Shown: positions 5,187-7,042 of the stretch, one piece after another
How the letters are laid out: every line of letters starts with the position of its first letter
Position numbering within the stretch: position 1 is the stretch's first letter
Source of the DNA: an uncultured Spartobacteria bacterium
GTDB lineage: Bacteria > Verrucomicrobiota > Verrucomicrobiia > Chthoniobacterales > Terrimicrobiaceae
Assembly (NCBI GenBank): GCA_903915315.1
Contig: CAIWSO010000575.1
Location: 1-7,042 of the forward strand
DNA length: 7,042 bases
Reading direction: 5' to 3'
Position numbers and translations under genes: made by a program
Notes under the pieces: model-generated
The model's database searches: none
What the model was told of the DNA's origin: nothing
The model's input: only the letters and a program-made list of their open reading frames with translations

Positions 5187-7042
5187 TTATTTGTTCAAGG
5201 AAATCACTTCGCCCTTGGTGATGAATTGCAGATCGAACCACGGCGCGGGGTCAGGGCATTCGCCGTCGATCCAGAATTCCGAAAAGCCTTTGTCCACTTC
5301 GTAGTTGGTGGCCACGGCGGGGAGTTCGGCGAGGAGTTTCCAGTTTTTGTCGTAGTGACCGACTTTGCCGCCGCCTTGATACCAGAGGTATTCGCCGCTT
5401 TTCACTTCGCCTTGGATGGCGAGCGTGCCGGTGCCGGCGTGGATGACGGGGTTTTTAATCGAGGAAGGTTTTTCGCCGACCATGCGCAGGTCTTCGATGA
5501 GAACTTTGGCTTGGGTGTTGGCAGGAACCCGGCCGAAGCCGATCGCGACATGGCCGAACGGCCCATACTTCGCGCCCTTGCTGTTGAAACGCATTCCCCA
5601 GCGGGCAACGGTGTGGGCGGCCTCGCCCAAGGGAATGAAGATTTCCTTGCGGCCGGTGAAGTCGATCGGGACGACATAGTCTTTCCAGCGGCCGAGTTGG
5701 ATCACGAGGAACGCTCCGCTGCCGTCGCCGGTGACCGTGAGCGCCAAGCCGCGCGCATTTTGGGAATTGCCGTTGAAAGGGAAGCTCGGGAGCTGTGAGT
5801 CGTTGAAATACTCCACGGAGCCGGGCTTAGGAACCGGGCGTGCGTTGGGGGCAGGGACCGGTGCATCCGGGGCGGGAGCGGGCGCTGGTTTTTCCGAGTT
5901 GTCGAAGGAAACCTCGAGCGCCGGGCCGACATCGGCAAAGACAAAATTTCCGGTGTTCGCCATCACTGCGGCCTTGGGTTGCAGGCGGAAGGGATCTGCT
6001 GCAGCGGGTGTGGCGGCTGGGGCTGGAGTGGCAGCGGGAGCCGGGACTGCGGCATCCACCTGCACCCCGGAGGCGGCGAGGTAGCCTTGCATGTCCTTGC
6101 TCACTTGCTCGACCGGCGCGACCGGTTGGGCTGCGGCGGCGGCATTATCTGTATAGCCGTTCATAACGCGGAGGATGAACTGCGGAGCTTGACGGCCGAA
6201 GGGATTGTCCAACTTCACGCGCATACCCGCTCCGACATACTGCCGGGGCAGGATGCAGCCGTGTTCCTGCGCGGCACCCCAATCGGCATTCACCGCGCCG
6301 CGCGTCAAGATGGTGAAGGGCTGGAGTTCGAAGCCGTCACCGACCCGGCGCGCTTCATGGACGATCTTGGGTGGTTTCCTGTCCGGGGCGTAGCCGTCCA
6401 AAATCTGCTTCCTCATTTCCGGCGTGAGCTTCGAGGTGATTTCGCGCCAGGTCGCAAACTGGCCGGCGAGCAATTCCGCGAGGCCGTGGTCGTGGATGAC
6501 ATTCGGGAAGATGCCGAACATCGGCTCGGGTTTTCCAAAAACATAGCCCGGCGTATTGTTGGCCGCACCGACGCCTAGCGTGTAGTGGTTTTCGAGCGGA
6601 CCGGTCGCGAGCCGGGTGGGACTCTCGAGCATCATCACCGCCGTGCCGCTGGCGCTGCCGTGGTTACTGCCCTTGTTCAGGATTTTATCAGCCCCGTTCT
6701 TTCGGAAGCGATACATCAAATCCCAGGGATTGCTTAAGCCGCTCGAGGTATTCGAAGTCGCGGGCAGCTTCGTGTTTTGGTAAACAAATTTCGCCCATTT
6801 CGAGAAACCCCACGGCACATCGTTGTGACATTCCGCGCCATCGAATTCGTGGTGCTGAACACCGAGGCGGTCGAAGAAATCCGCGTATTCCTTGGCGGTG
6901 ATCTCCGGCAGGTCGGTCATGCTGCTGGGGTAGGAATTTTGGTTGTAGGCCTTGAGAATTCCCATGACCTCAATGCCAGCCTCATGGTTGGCAGCCGACG
7001 CGCTGCGGTTGCAGTGCGTGAGCGTCCAGACCGGCTTGTCGG
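5187..7042 (-). CDS. Large multidomain TIM-barrel glycoside hydrolase-like protein, 5'-truncated by window edge (paralog of the adjacent lipoprotein)
   Basis: The frame stays open to the right edge: the codons before the first in-window Met (6963-6965) read DKPVWTLTHCNRS and continue as HEAGIEV, aligning without gaps to residues 414-438 of the neighbouring paralog. The Met is therefore internal and about 413 N-terminal residues are missing, including any signal peptide. The visible part has 617 residues (first complete codon = 1). It carries the barrel motif EFDGAECHND (65-74), with Asp67 and Glu70 as candidate functional acids, then NTSSGLSNPWDLMYRFRKNG and GYVFGKPEPMFGI. Two Pro/Ala-rich stretches (~330-349 and ~382-408) are inserted relative to the paralog, followed by the conserved C-terminal module up to FITKGEVISLNK. 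By eye the barrel regions agree at roughly two thirds or more of positions, so the same general role on a related glycan is likely. The linkers suggest C-terminal modules more loosely tethered than in the paralog. The numbered family is not recognised. Confidence 0.77.
   Translation of the reverse strand, partial: DKPVWTLTHCNRSASAANHEAGIEVMGILKAYNQNSYPSSMTDLPEITAKEYADFFDRLGVQHHEFDGAECHNDVPWGFSKWAKFVYQNTKLPATSNTSSGLSNPWDLMYRFRKNGADKILNKGSNHGSASGTAVMMLESPTRLATGPLENHYTLGVGAANNTPGYVFGKPEPMFGIFPNVIHDHGLAELLAGQFATWREITSKLTPEMRKQILDGYAPDRKPPKIVHEARRVGDGFELQPFTILTRGAVNADWGAAQEHGCILPRQYVGAGMRVKLDNPFGRQAPQFILRVMNGYTDNAAAAAQPVAPVEQVSKDMQGYLAASGVQVDAAVPAPAATPAPAATPAAADPFRLQPKAAVMANTGNFVFADVGPALEVSFDNSEKPAPAPAPDAPVPAPNARPVPKPGSVEYFNDSQLPSFPFNGNSQNARGLALTVTGDGSGAFLVIQLGRWKDYVVPIDFTGRKEIFIPLGEAAHTVARWGMRFNSKGAKYGPFGHVAIGFGRVPANTQAKVLIEDLRMVGEKPSSIKNPVIHAGTGTLAIQGEVKSGEYLWYQGGGKVGHYDKNWKLLAELPAVATNYEVDKGFSEFWIDGECPDPAPWFDLQFITKGEVISLNK
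5817..5897 (-). other. Pro/Ala-rich linker within the C-terminal module of the truncated paralog
   Basis: About 27 residues (SEKPAPAPAPDAPVPAPNAR onward to KPGS) sit where the lipoprotein paralog has only NSNKEE. The composition is low-complexity Pro/Ala, typical of flexible or extended linkers in secreted proteins. It lies between two conserved strands of the C-terminal module (EVSFDN and PSFPFNG), so it is probably a long surface loop rather than a domain boundary. Confidence 0.65.
5994..6053 (-). other. Pro/Ala-rich interdomain linker of the truncated paralog
   Basis: About 20 residues of repeated PAPAATPAPAATPAA-type sequence join the barrel-associated region to the C-terminal jelly-roll-like module. 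The paralog has a shorter, unrelated linker here (TTPVANAANP). The internal PAPAAT repetition suggests expansion by slippage in GC-rich DNA. Confidence 0.65.

Larger units (their letters stand above)
5187..7040 (-). repeat. Paralogous direct repeat, copy 2 (truncated upstream gene)
   Basis: Counterpart of 2143-3918. The extra length comes mainly from the two Pro/Ala-rich insertions. The duplicated region probably extends beyond the right edge, since the alignment is still gapless where the window ends. Confidence 0.85.

Noticed and set aside
5158..5241. The longer ATG start for the lipoprotein at 5241
   Set aside because: It would overlap the end of the upstream gene by about 55 bp and place 28 non-hydrophobic residues before an obvious lipoprotein signal.
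5085..5798. A 237-codon open frame on the plus strand spanning the junction of the two paralogs
   Set aside because: It is antisense to both genes. A similar antisense frame at 2110-2592 covers the homologous 3' end of the other paralog, so the resemblance comes from the duplication, not from a gene.
6963..6965. ATG as the start of the right-hand gene
   Set aside because: The frame continues upstream to the window edge and those residues align without gaps to the paralog, so this Met is internal.

Overview
The window holds four protein-coding genes, all on the minus strand and closely spaced (gaps of about 29, 36 and 50 bp). In transcription order, right to left, they are: (1) the 3' part of a large multidomain glycoside-hydrolase-like protein, cut by the right edge; (2) a complete predicted lipoprotein paralogous to it; (3) a secreted alpha/beta-hydrolase, probably a carbohydrate esterase; and (4) the 5' end of a secreted glycoside hydrolase family 2 (GH2) type enzyme, cut by the left edge. 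I see no RNA genes, mobile elements, CRISPR arrays or convincing terminators. No promoter is visible, and the operon's start should lie beyond the right edge.

The DNA is GC-rich, with GC-rich third codon positions. The proteins carry export signals where the N-terminus is visible. None of the three visible start codons has a Shine-Dalgarno-like sequence. This, together with large secreted hydrolases carrying C-terminal beta-sandwich modules, suggests a polysaccharide-degrading bacterium of the Planctomycetota/Verrucomicrobiota kind. That assignment is inference from style, not from a marker gene.

The genes read as a compact carbohydrate-degradation operon. Two tandem paralogous barrel enzymes, at least one lipid-anchored, would act on the glycan at the cell surface or in the periplasm. 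The esterase would remove acyl groups, and the GH2 enzyme would trim sugars. No transporter, SusC/SusD pair, sulfatase or regulator is visible, so the substrate cannot be named.

The most interesting part is the tandem paralog pair. Its barrel has a conserved DGAExHND motif, and the complete copy shows a small beta module spliced into the barrel before that motif. The C-terminal region is conserved, with patches of identical DNA. I recognise the overall class (a TIM-barrel hydrolase of the melibiase-like type) but not a numbered family.
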